DNA of 64,000 nucleotides from Brachionus koreanus. Lineage: Eukaryota > Rotifera > Eurotatoria > Ploima > Brachionidae. The stretch is taken from positions 1,335,090 through 1,399,089 of the forward strand of contig PJRA01000196.1 of assembly GCA_016987375.1 (NCBI GenBank), written 5' to 3'. Below, piece by piece: positions 33,961 through 44,764 of this stretch. The position numbers were made by a program, and so were the translations under genes. The notes beneath the pieces were generated by a model, which did not search any database, was not told the origin of the DNA, and saw only the letters and a program-made list of their open reading frames with translations. How positions within the stretch are numbered: position 1 is the first letter of the stretch; each line of letters begins with the position of its first letter.

Positions 33961-35757
33961 CTATAATTTGTGGGTTTGTCAAAAATTTTGACAAAAAAAT
34001 TTTTAAAAAAAAATTATTTTTTTGTAAAAATGTGATGTTATCTTGTTTAAATTTTTTTTATGTTTTGTTTGAAATTAATTTAAAAATTTTAAAATTTAAA
34101 TTTTTTGATTCTCTATAATAAAGCAAATAAAGAACCTGAAAATACAAAATCGAAACCGAACTTAATAAGGAGGTAAAATTATTAACATACACACTATCAA
34201 AACCTGTACTGATTAAAGGTGTAAAATCAAAAATCAAATTCTGGTCAAAAAACAAAAGCAAACTTTCTCGATTGTTCAAACTTGCAATTATAGTATTTAA
34301 TATAAACGCTTCAAATGCTATTTATATTTTCTTGATTTTATTTTATTTTATACTGAAGAAGTTTAATCTCGGTAAAGTAAACAAATAAATAGAAATAAAT
34401 AATTGAAAGATTTTTTAGCTTTTGTGGAATAATATGCATAAAGAAAGGAGATAATTTATTTATTCCGTTATCTGCCTTTGAGACGAATTGAGATAAGGTT
34501 GTAAGTGAAATTAATAAATTACCTGATTGCTTTTTGCATATTACACATATAATATGACTGATAATATGATTATATGTCGAAGCATCTTAAAGGCAAATAT
34601 TGAAATATTTAAAGAAAAAAATAATTTTGAAAATAGCTCTTCAGGCTTAGCTTTAAAATAAAAAGATTTTCTTTTAAGATGGTTATTTAGGTCCGTTTAT
34701 CTGGCAAAAAAAAGCAAAAATTAGATATTTTCTATTCAAAAATTTTTCTTTTCAATTGATATCAATTAAATCTAATTGGTTTATTATTAGATTTAATAAA
34801 TTTTTGAAGTTTTAAAAATTGAAAAGTATAAAAAAAAATTTAAACAAGTTAGCCTTTTTACAAAAATAAATGTTTTTTTTTTAAATTTTGAATGAGGCAT
34901 TCACACTTACTAGTTGACTTTAAAACACTCAAACTTATTTTTTTTGGCTATAAATTGTCTGGACTAAAGTGCATTTTATAGAGATTTGCACATCATTAGC
35001 AAACATTAATAATTGACGCAACTATGAATGTTGCACTAAATTCCATTTACAGAACCCGTAAAAGCTTTTAGAGAAAAAAGTTTTAATCATTTATAGTGTA
35101 TATTTTGAACCAATTTTCTCAATTTTAAATTTTCTCTCAAATTTAATTTTTAATTTTTCTCTTTCTTTCATCAAAAATTAAGGGTTTTCTTGAAATGAAT
35201 AAATAAATGAATGAAATAAAAAAAAGTCTTGATGTGGTAAGAAATGATTTTAAATTCTTGAAATTTTTGACTTGAGATCTCAATCTCAATTCATCTTCAC
35301 TTTTATTACATTTTATCAGAAAAAAATAATAAATAATTAATAAAAAAATGCAACAAAGTTTTAACTAACTTATTTGATTTTTTGACAAATATTATTTTAA
35401 TATGTAAATAATCAAAATTAAATAATTATTTTTTTGAAAATGTAAAAGAAATCTCTATTTAATCAAATATATGTATCATTTGTTAGTCTAAATGCACAAT
35501 TTCCAATAAATCAGTTTGTTTGAATTGTTTACGCTGTTACTGGGTGTATACCAAGCATTTAAAAAATTTAAGTTTATAACTTTTTTCATTGAGTAAAAAG
35601 TAAAAATCAGAAATTTTCTAAGTTTAAGCTGTCATTCGAACAATTTATTTAAACTAGGATGGATTTTTTAATTTTTAGAAATTATTTTTTTTAATATGCT
35701 TCAATATATAAATAAAAATATGACTTTATGCTATATAAAAAAAATTTTTTTAGAAAA
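33961..35757. other. Intergenic and 5' region of gene B
   Basis: AT-rich spacer, no convincing gene. The T-rich tract ending ttttttag immediately before the gene B start at 35758 looks like a splice acceptor (possible upstream UTR exon or spliced leader). Confidence 0.4.
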
Positions 35758-37737
35758 ATGAAAAAAGTGTCATTCTGGTTTCTGCTGTATTTTTATTTTT
35801 TGCTGAATATTTCAATTTGCGGTCAATTATTTGCCAGTGGCGGAAAAGATGACAAAATTAGAATTGTAAATCCAAACGGTTCGATTAATAAAACCAGCCA
35901 AAGTTTGGATACTGATATACTTTCTTTGGACGCTACAAACAATGTAGTTGTTGCTGGAACAAATTCAAGAGATGCTGTTGTCTGGTTTTTCAATGAAAAC
36001 TCATTAATTATAACTGACTCAGATTCTAGTCATAAAGTGTTTTCTGTTTTAATTTTAAATGATACCCATTTTATAGCAGGATATAGTGATCAAATTAAAT
36101 TCTGGTCATTTAATTTAAACAATGAAGAACCTGTTTCAAATCAAGACTTTGACAATATTAAATGCTTAATAAAACTAGAAGAACATAAGATTTTAATTTC
36201 TTCATCAAATGGTAAAATTTTCCTCTTTTCAATTACGCAGAGAATGATTTTAAGCCAGTATGACTCTGGAAAAAATGACTTCTTACCTATTGATGTTTTG
36301 AATAGAAATTTTATTGTATCAAATTTTCTAAACACTCTTTTTATTTTTGGTTTATATGCAAATAATTCGATCTATTTAAAAGAAGAGATTGGTAACAACA
36401 ACTTTGGAGCTAGTGGAAGTTACAAAGTATTAGAGATAAAAGTAGTAAGTGAATGCTTAGTGTTATTGGGTGGAAACAAGCTATTAAATTGGAATATTTC
36501 GTCAAGTGTTTACAGTATTTCAACATTTATTAGTCAAATATTTAATGACGGAGATAGAATTATGGCTTTGGAAATTTTGAGCAGTGATAAATTTGTAACT
36601 GGTCATAAATCTGGTTATATAAAGATATGGAATTTAGAAACAAAATCAATGATACATGAAATTAGCAATATATATGAAGAAACAACTGCATTAAAAAGAA
36701 TCAACAAATTCCAAGCAAGTTCAAGTGGTCAATCAAATACAAATGTTGATGAATTGAAAAAACCAATTTTCACTAGTCAATCACAATTCACATCATCTAA
36801 AAAAATGCTTGAATTAGATACAACACAAAAACACACTACTACAATGTCACACTCTATGAACACAATTCTGTCACATTATTTTTTCGAGACTGGATCTCAT
36901 TCAAAAAAAATTGGTGTAACAAGTTCAGAACATTTTACTTATAAAAATTCTGAAACAAATTCTTTAAAAAATGAAAATTCTACTGTTTGGCAAACGAAAG
37001 ACAGTGTTTTTACAACAACTTCATTAGAAGAATTTGAAAAAAGCAGCACAAATAATTACCCAACTTCTCTTTCAACAAACCAAATTTTGTCAAAAAATTT
37101 AACAATTTCCTTACAAGGTCGTCAATTTACATTTGAATCAATTGAACTTGTAATGATAATTGATTTAAGTACATTAAAGCTTGACATGAATGACTGTTTA
37201 ACAAACTGTTCTGGTAATGGTAAATGCAAAGTATCCGATTCACTTAAATTTGAATGTGAATGCTTTGAAAATTATGCTGGTTCAAAATGTCACATAAAAA
37301 CACTTGCTTGCTTTTCTAACCCTTGCAGAAACAATGGTACATGCATTGATAACAAAATAGAAAGATCTTATAGCTGTGAATGCATTTCACAAAACAATAA
37401 ATCTAGTTTATTTTATGGACATAATTGCGAGTACAAGATTGATGTATGCAAAAATGAATCATGTTCAAGAAATGGAGTTTGCTATGATGATGGATATGAA
37501 CCCAAATGTAAATGCTTTGACAAATATTCTGGAGAAAAGTGTGAAATAGAATCACAAGAAATCAAAGTAATCAAAGCAATTATAAGTACTTCATCAATAA
37601 TAGCAATATGCATTTTAATCATTTTATTTCTAGTAATTATTTTGTGCGATTTATTAACATTTTTATGCAGAAAAAAGAAATACAAAAAATATTCAATAAC
37701 TAATAATCAAGTTGAAAAATTAAAATACTTTAATTGA
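35758..37737 (+). CDS. Type I membrane protein: WD40-like propeller, Ser/Thr stalk, three EGF modules, one TM (gene B)
   Basis: A single-exon ORF of 659 residues from the ATG at 35758, chosen because it directly precedes a clean signal peptide (SFWFLLYFYFLLNISICGQ). An in-frame ATG at 35728 would add ten residues before a likely acceptor. The order is that of gene A: degenerate WD40-like blades (FASGGKDDKIRIVNPNGS, ISSSNGKIFLFS, FVTGHKSGYIKIWNLE), then a stalk, three EGF modules, a TM and a basic tail. The Ser/Thr/Asn-rich stalk (about residues 315-465) is longer than in gene A and is a likely O-glycosylated mucin-like spacer. From the codon at 37162 to the stop, and on to 39461, the DNA is essentially identical to gene A; upstream of it only protein-level similarity remains. 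Confidence 0.85.
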   Translation: MKKVSFWFLLYFYFLLNISICGQLFASGGKDDKIRIVNPNGSINKTSQSLDTDILSLDATNNVVVAGTNSRDAVVWFFNENSLIITDSDSSHKVFSVLILNDTHFIAGYSDQIKFWSFNLNNEEPVSNQDFDNIKCLIKLEEHKILISSSNGKIFLFSITQRMILSQYDSGKNDFLPIDVLNRNFIVSNFLNTLFIFGLYANNSIYLKEEIGNNNFGASGSYKVLEIKVVSECLVLLGGNKLLNWNISSSVYSISTFISQIFNDGDRIMALEILSSDKFVTGHKSGYIKIWNLETKSMIHEISNIYEETTALKRINKFQASSSGQSNTNVDELKKPIFTSQSQFTSSKKMLELDTTQKHTTTMSHSMNTILSHYFFETGSHSKKIGVTSSEHFTYKNSETNSLKNENSTVWQTKDSVFTTTSLEEFEKSSTNNYPTSLSTNQILSKNLTISLQGRQFTFESIELVMIIDLSTLKLDMNDCLTNCSGNGKCKVSDSLKFECECFENYAGSKCHIKTLACFSNPCRNNGTCIDNKIERSYSCECISQNNKSSLFYGHNCEYKIDVCKNESCSRNGVCYDDGYEPKCKCFDKYSGEKCEIESQEIKVIKAIISTSSIIAICILIILFLVIILCDLLTFLCRKKKYKKYSITNNQVEKLKYFN

Positions 37738-38253
37738 TTTTAAATTTTAGATTTATTCAAAAATTTAATTTGAAAAATTTCAAATTTCAATTTCATTTTA
37801 AGCCACTAATACTTGAGTGCACTTTATTTAACTGATGTATACTTTTTAATAATTAATTAAAAACAAATAAAATTTTACGCAAATCAATAAATTTAATTTT
37901 TTTTTCAATTTTTTTTTGTTGGGTTTAATGTTTACATAATTAAAGTAGTATTGAGAAAAATGAGAAAAAAAATATGATGGTACGATATTTTCAAATACCT
38001 TTATTTTTTAGAAACATGATTTAAACAAATAATTAAAAAAGCAAAAAAACAAATTTCCAAATAGTTAACACTGAGTAATATTATATTTTTATAGTTCTAG
38101 TCTATTTTATTCTGAGTGTTTATAAATGATTTTATTTTAGGCTATTCAATCCTTTTGCTATTAAGGGTTGATCCCTTACTTTGACCAACTCGAAAAAAAT
38201 TATAAGTTAATTATTCAAATTAATAAAAAAATGAATACTACCAAATCCAAGAT

Positions 38254-38764
38254 TGAATTGATGCTAAAAATCGATCATTAGCTTTGTCATGCTACATCTT
38301 AGCCATTCTTTACTATTGGAGACAAGAATGAGAATTACTTTTCTAAAGTTGCATGATCTTTGTTTTTCCCTTCATTTATTTAGTTCATTGTCAATTTTGA
38401 TTTTGTCCAATGGTGACACCAATAGTTTAGAAAGTTCTTAATTCAAGACAACTTTTGAACTCCATGACCAAGTATGATATCGAGCCTAGAGCTAAAACTC
38501 TTGGCATGGTCTTGAACAACCATTGAATTGTGAAAAAGCCAACTAGACCATCAATTTTTCTTCAAATTTTTTAACATACTTGTTCATTACAATCTCCGGT
38601 GTCTTACTAATGTTACTGCTATAAAAAAAAAAAGCCAAGTTGCCAAGAATGAAATAAGATTCATCATCAATTTTAAATTCATATCTGCTATATTTTAAAT
38701 GCTTTGGACGACATTTTGGCCCTGCTGCCTTCTCTTTGTTAGCTATTTAATGAGGTCTCTAGTG
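38254..38764 (-). pseudogene. Tc1/mariner-type transposase fossil, copy in X'
   Basis: Identical to the fossil at 32130-32640, with the same stops and frameshifts, because it lies within the duplicated block. It is not an independent insertion. Confidence 0.45.
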
Positions 38765-38991
38765 TTTTTTTTACTTTTTGATGTTTGTATACTTTTTAAA
38801 ATATTTCCGATATAGGCATTGTGGCAATTAAACTTTCTAGCCTAAGTTTTTAGCAGGTCTACCACTTCCTTAACTTTTGTGCCTTTTTTTTCTACACCCG
38901 TTAAATAAATGTTTTATAATTTAATTGATTTTCTTCAAGCCTCTTAAATATATCAGAATTTATAGATTTTCCGTTTATAAATATTTGCTGA

Positions 38992-39461
38992 ACACCGACA
39001 ATCTTCAAAATTCTGTACACCACCTTTGTCCGCCCACATCTAGAATGCAGTGCTGTCGTCTGGTCACCACATTTAAGAAGAGACATTTCGGCAATAGAGA
39101 ATGTACAAAGGAGAGCCACCAAATTGGTCAAACAGTTCAAAAACCTTGATTACAGGGAGAGACTGGTGAAACTAAATCTGACCTCTTTGGAGGACAAGAG
39201 GACTAGGATTGATCTCATTCAATTCTTTAAATGTAACATAAGCACCAACATTGTAAACTGGCACATAGCCCCGTCTCTCAAAATCCAAGGTAGAATAGAA
39301 AGAGAACCAGCACAGTTTTGTCCGACCACTGCCAGCCACCTGCCAACTGAGAGAACACTTTTTCACTTATAGAGTGACTTTGCCATGCAAAGCCCTTCAA
39401 TCCCTATCCGTCAACCAATTCAAGAATAGACTAGATAAATACAGAAGTAAAGAGAAACCTA
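38992..39461 (+). pseudogene. LINE fragment, copy in X', truncated at the duplication edge
   Basis: Same FVRPHLE / IENVQRRATK / LTSLEDKR segment as at 32868-33408, but cut at 39461 after the codons for LDKYRSKEKP-like text. The downstream 3' UTR present in the other copy is missing, so this end was created by the duplication or conversion event and not by retrotransposition. Confidence 0.7.
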
Positions 39462-39839
39462 GCTAGCAAGCTAGCTTGTTGTAACTTATATTATTATTAT
39501 TATTTCTTTTATGAATTCTATGTATTTGATTAACTGATAATACTATTGTGTATCTTATACCTGAGATGGCTAAATCAAAATGCTTTTTGGAAAAAAAGTA
39601 AGTATATAAGAAATTTTAATCATTTTTTTACTTTCATAAATTGTTTGATTTTTAAAAAGAAAATAATAAAAATAAGGCACAAAACTGATTTTTTGATTCC
39701 TAAATAAAAAGCATAAATTTTTGATACTTTTTAGATATGTAAAGATTTGATCCAGATTTTCAAGATTATGAACAAAATTGAGTTTGCCGAGTTTTAAAAA
39801 AGGGCTAATCAATGGTCAACACGGTCAAGTTTATGAATT
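39462..39839. other. Spacer downstream of the duplication
   Basis: Starts with an inverted repeat at the junction and a (TTA)n tract at about 39488-39503. The minus-strand open frame at 39570-39812 is Phe/Ile/Lys-rich noise. No gene is supported. Confidence 0.4.
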
Positions 39840-39960
39840 AAGAATGTACTCGAAGACAGTCGTGATAAAACTGTTCCTCGCATTATAAAATGTATCTACT
39901 GATACAAGGTTTGTATGACCCAAGTTTATTCCGTGCAAAAACCATACTAAAAAGGAAGTT
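39840..39960 (-). repeat. Dispersed palindrome-tipped repeat, copy 3 (inverted)
   Basis: On the minus strand the order is gtttttgcacggaataaact, tgggtcatacaaaccttgta, tcagtagatacattttataa. It aligns with copy 2 (acacagactaaatttgagtg, atacaagccttgtatcagct, ggtacattttgcag) at roughly three in four bases. It is in opposite orientation to copy 2, so the two copies bracket gene B and the X' block. Confidence 0.5.
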
Positions 39961-40095
39961 TAATTTATGATAATCTTAGCAATTATTAAAAGAATCAATT
40001 TTAATAAATTTATTTTAATTGTTTTTAAAATTTAAATATTTAAGGGAAAAAAAAAGAATTATTTTTTAAAAAGAAATAAAATTTTCAATTTTAAA

Positions 40096-43000
40096 TTAAT
40101 CAATGACAAGTCTATCTGATCCTTTGGCTCCATTCAAATCTCCAGTCTTAAACGTACCAGTTGCATATGGATTCATGCCTTGTGCTGAATTTTTGAAATG
40201 CTAGAAAAAAATAAAATATTTTTATTAAATATCTAAAAACATAATTTTAATAGGCTTACTTCTGAATTTTTAAATTCAGAATATAAACTTAACAAGACGT
40301 GTATTGACTGAACACGTGACTTGTAAACAGGTACATCCAGCAAAGCGCAAATAATATCAGCATTAGTATTTAGATCTACATTTAATTCAGGTGATGGCAA
40401 ACTGACTTCTTTAAGTAAATCTTCGAATTCATGCGGCCATACTTGCATCAATGAGTCTATGCTTGGCATAGCGCGCTGATAATTGACTGATTGGACAGGC
40501 TTGTTTTTTTGCAAAGCGCTGATACTTTTAATCCAATTTTCAATGGCCTTGGTATTATTACCCTCGACACTTTTGACTGTTGTCTGAGGAGTTGCATCAA
40601 CAGTTTGTCGTGACAAAGTGCGAAAAAATAAATCCAATACATGCGGATCACTTTGGTTCGAAGATGGCTCATCAACCACACTAAGTCCCAAGTTGTCTTG
40701 TTTGTTATCAGGACGAGGGATTTTTATGAAAGCATCTATATCGCCTATACTTGGAATATAGTCTGGAATAAACGGCTTTAACTTAAAATCAAGCTCAATA
40801 TTCTGTGGTTGATATCTTTCTATATATCTAAATATATCCTTTATTTCACTTGAAACTTGAAGGTCTCTGTAAACTGCTGGATCATATCCACCTGGTACAT
40901 CATTGTAGCCTTCTTGTGAGTCTTCAGACTCGTTACCCTCTGAGCCGGTATCTCCCATATCCTGTTCCATTTTTTGATTCATGTGTTCGTTTGCCTAAAA
41001 TTTAAATAATCAATAAAAATTTGCTCAGATTTTTTTTTTAAAAGCAATGATTAATAATTTATAAAATTAATTAAAATTTTACTAGCAAAAAAATAAAAAA
41101 ATTACGCGTCTTTTATACAAAGCTCTGTTCTAAAATTTTTTATTTAAAAAAAATTAAAAATTAAATTTTTTAAATCCCCACAAATAAAACCTATTCTAAA
41201 TTAATATTACTAAAATAAACTTAAAATTTAGAATAGACTTTTTTTCTAAATCATTTATCTAATCTGAAACTAATTTCTTAAACTTTTTGTAAAGCACCAA
41301 TTTATAAAATTAATTATACATTTTTAATTTTTTAAAAATGAACTTATTTATTTTTCTAAGATAAAAAATGTGGCTAAAGAGGTACAGATAGCTTTGAAAT
41401 TTAATAAAAGAAATACTAATTTGATACAAATTAAAATTAAATTTAATAAAATATCCTTGAAAAAATAATCAATTCAAATATTTTAATCTCAAGAAATTTA
41501 AAATTCATTTTTATTAATATTTTTTAGATATTATTTAATTAGTAAGAAAAAATAAAATGGCTAAATAGATTTTTTATGATTAAAAATATTTGAATTTATT
41601 TGAATTTAAATTGTTCACCAGCTTTAACATTCGAGCAGCCAAAATTTCCTAAACCATTAATCTCCAATCGTATCATTTTGGCATCCAGCAGATTGATACC
41701 AAACGAAACAAATAGTACAAATCTAATACCGACGAAATTAATGCTTTGAGAACAATCATCTTAGTTATAATTTCTGTCTTGCTCCAAATATTCAATATGA
41801 ATATTGATTTTATCTTTAAATTGGATTTTTTTCAGCAAGATTTTTTGATTCTTTTTGATTGATAAATCAATTACTTAGATTAATTAATTGTTTGCCTTCT
41901 TGATATAATTTCTCTTATTTTTTTCACTTCTGTGACTTTATTTCACGCATAGGTAAAAATTTCAATTTTTTTGGCATTTGATTTCTTTAGTATTGAAATG
42001 TTTTGATACTAATTTCTGCATTATAGTAAATTCGTTAAATAAGCTAATAGTATTAACTTCTAATGTAAAAATTTGATATTATAATTGTGGTATGATTGAC
42101 ATTTGTTATTAACTAGACTTGAATCATTATTTTTAAGCGACTTTTTAAGAGTCAATAAATTTTTAAAAAATTCTTTTTACAATTACTATTTGCATTACTA
42201 TTAAAAATGTGAAAAAAATAAAGTCGCAAAATTAATTTAAATCATATTAGATAAAAAAATACAAAATTTATTAAATTTGATTATTTTTAAAAAATTTTTA
42301 AAGTTTGAAATAGTTTTTATGTTTGTAATTTATTTTTATTTTAAATTTTTTTTAAGGTTTCATAAGCGTCAAGAAGAAAATGCATCATAAGTCTCAAAGT
42401 TTGTACTAAGCTTAACAAAAAAAAGACATATTGGATCAAAATGAAACGACTGATGATTAACGTATACATTTATTTATATTAATTATATATATTTTTTATT
42501 CAATCACACAATCTCCATCTAGATGGTCGATTTCCTTTTCAAACAAGAAAATTAAACAAGGGTGTCTACCTAAATAGCTTTTTACAGAAGTTCCTCCTAA
42601 AATTTCGAAATAGCGCCTCAAACCTTTAAAACTATTTCACTTTTCTTTTATAATAATTATCTTTAATTAAATTTATTTAACAAATCAATAATATTCTTCT
42701 TTTTTTTTCAATAAAACTTTGAAAACTTATTATATTACTTTATGCTCAGAAAAAAAAATATTATTTTTTTATTATCTAGTTTCAAATAACTAGATTCGGA
42801 AAAAAAATTTAACTCAATTTTTGACAAAATTACACGAATTAGAGTGTTTAAAAAAGGATATAATTTTCCAATTTTCATAAATCTTAATATATCTTTGGGA
42901 TTTATTAGGATCTTGTTTTTTTGCAGTTATTACACAGAATAATAAAGAAAGTAGTTATAAAAGAGCAATTTGGCGACTTGTGATCCAGACAAACAATAGA

Positions 43001-44142
43001 GGAACAATAACAAAAATAATAAATACAATTCAAATCGTTTTTACTAATATTTTTTACTCTTTTTAAATAATAGTGATTTTCTAAACGTATGAGATCATAG
43101 TATTGCACTGTGAAACTATAGACAATTAAGTTGGTCTGAGTTGGTGTTGTAGTTATTGAGAGAATCGTATTAATGATTATAATTTCTAAAAAAATGTATT
43201 TAAATTTAATTGCGCATTTTAAATATAAAATTTTAAAAATTTATTAATTTAATTAACTTTAAATACTTTTCAAAAAGATACATGAAATATTTGACTGCAC
43301 AAAAAATTGTTAATAAAAATGTTCTCCAGTGTCTAATTTTTTTTTCTTTTAAAATTTATATTAGTAGAAATTGATCTATTTGTGGGGTTAGACGAGAAAT
43401 TTTTATAATTTGGCATTAAATTGACCCTACAACTAACATGTGCCATTGTCTAAGTGAATAAAATTCCTAATGAAAACTAGCAAGCATTATACATTTAGCA
43501 ACACTAAACAAGATTTAAATTAATTTTACTATTTTTTCATTCATTAAAGAAGGTGTTGACATGGGGGTTTTATATGAATTTTTTTTAGACTTATCCATTT
43601 GATCATAACTTGAATTATTATTGGCAATTATGATATTATTAGAAAAAATAGCGTTATGCTGCAATTGAGAATGCCTTATCTCAGTGTCAAGTAAATTTGT
43701 TTCCGACTCATTAAGTTTAAACTAAGTCAATAAATGTGTGTTAAATTAAATTCGATTTAGACGAACAATTACCTTGGGTGTTTCAATTGGGCTTTGAGTT
43801 TCGCTTTGTGGTTCACTCATTCTGTGAGGATTATTGATTCCTGGGTCTCTAATTTGAGAATGGGATGACAACGATGAAGATGATGGAGGGGGCGTATTCC
43901 TTGGATGCGAGACTTGTTGTGGGTGAAGTTGGTTTCTGCTGTAATTTGGTTGCTGTTGGCTACGGGGGTTGCGGGGCGTTGGTGTGTAAATGCTTGGTAC
44001 CTCTTCTCCGTCTGGAACTTCTAACAATTCGTCGTAGTGCTGATTTTGAATTAGTCTCTTCAAAATTAAAGTTATTTTTTGAACTGAATTTTTTTTATAA
44101 ATAAAATTCTACTTGCTGTTCTTCGTCAGAATCATCAGCCAT
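40096..44142 (-). CDS. IFT46: Intraflagellar transport protein 46 homolog
   Basis: IFT46 is an IFT-B core subunit needed for cilium assembly and for import of outer dynein arms. The conserved exon 40994-40260 carries the family text: YDPAVYRDLQVSSEIKDIF, NIELDFKLKPFIPDYIPSIG, DIDAFIKIPRPDNKQDNLGL, MPSIDSLMQVWPHEFEDLL, PVYKSRVQSIHVLLSLYSEF. It is followed by a last exon 40200-40096. Three upstream exons fit in phase 0: 44142-44113 (MADDSDEEQQ), 44057-43773 and 43721-43530, giving 448 residues, longer than the vertebrate protein (about 300) because of a Pro/Ser/Gln/Asn-rich N-terminal part. The acidic MAD-type start matches the family. The C-terminal part is certain. Joining the N-terminal exons across a 2.5 kb intron is inference; the alternative start is the ATG at 40982. 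Confidence 0.8.
41596..41759 (-). other. Coding-like segment in the large IFT46 intron
   Basis: After an AG acceptor at 41760 the minus strand encodes about 54 sense codons to a stop at 41596, with an even residue mix (GINLLDAKMIRLEINGLGNF) unlike the intron background. No family is recognised and no partner exon fits. It may be an old gene fragment or transposon piece. Confidence 0.25.
42496..42631 (-). other. Coding-like terminal exon candidate in the large IFT46 intron
   Basis: After an AG acceptor at 42632 the minus strand encodes 44 sense codons ending in a stop at 42496, including RRYFEILGGTSVKSYLGRHP and EKEIDHLDGDCVIE. The composition is protein-like and charged, in contrast with the surrounding AT-rich DNA. 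It could be the last exon of an unrecognised gene nested in the intron, or a fossil. The region 42640-43160 upstream has no clear partner exon. Confidence 0.3.
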
Positions 44143-44764
44143 AATACATAAAACAACAATGTTCTAAACAATTTTGTTTTGTTGCTTGAATAATGGAGAG
44201 TCTATTTAGTCAATGAAGAAAATTGAAAGAAAAATATTAGAAAAATGCATTTTTTAGAAAATATTTAGGTCTTGAAAAAAATTCAAAATTGTCATAGTAA
44301 CCAGAATAAATTAGATTCTTTTCCATTTGAACATTGCTATTTTAATTTTCTCAAAATGTTCAATTACTAATCTGTAATAATAAATTCATGATTTATTCAA
44401 TTTTATTAACCTCTAAATTAACCTCTAATTTTATTAACTTTTATTAAAATATTTTTCTTGGGTATTTTTTTTGGGCCATTAAAAACGATACCACCAAAAT
44501 AAAATAGAATTCATCTATTTGTACTCTCTACCGAGCTAATACTCCTTGAGATTAAAAAAATAAAAATTTACTACCCCCAAATATTGAATAAAATTTCCAA
44601 ATTATTAAGATTATTCACAAAAAAAATTAATTGACACCAAATAAAATAATAAAACACTAATTTTTATTTTATTTACACTTATTTAATTAAACTTTTACTT
44701 TATATAAAAAATGAATTAAATTAAAAACAAATGACCGCAATTTTTTATCGTTGACACTTATTAA
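44143..44764. other. Intergenic upstream of IFT46
   Basis: Presumed promoter region of IFT46 followed by AT-rich DNA leading into the LINE fossil. No gene was found. Confidence 0.4.

Larger units (their letters stand above)
37162..39461 (+). repeat. 2.3-kb near-identical duplication, copy X'
   Basis: Counterpart of 31038-33337 at offset 6124. The right junction at 39461 is followed by the inverted-repeat sequence AGCTAGCAAGCTAGCT (39461-39476) instead of the continuing LINE tail found in copy X. Flanking DNA on both sides differs from copy X. Confidence 0.95.
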
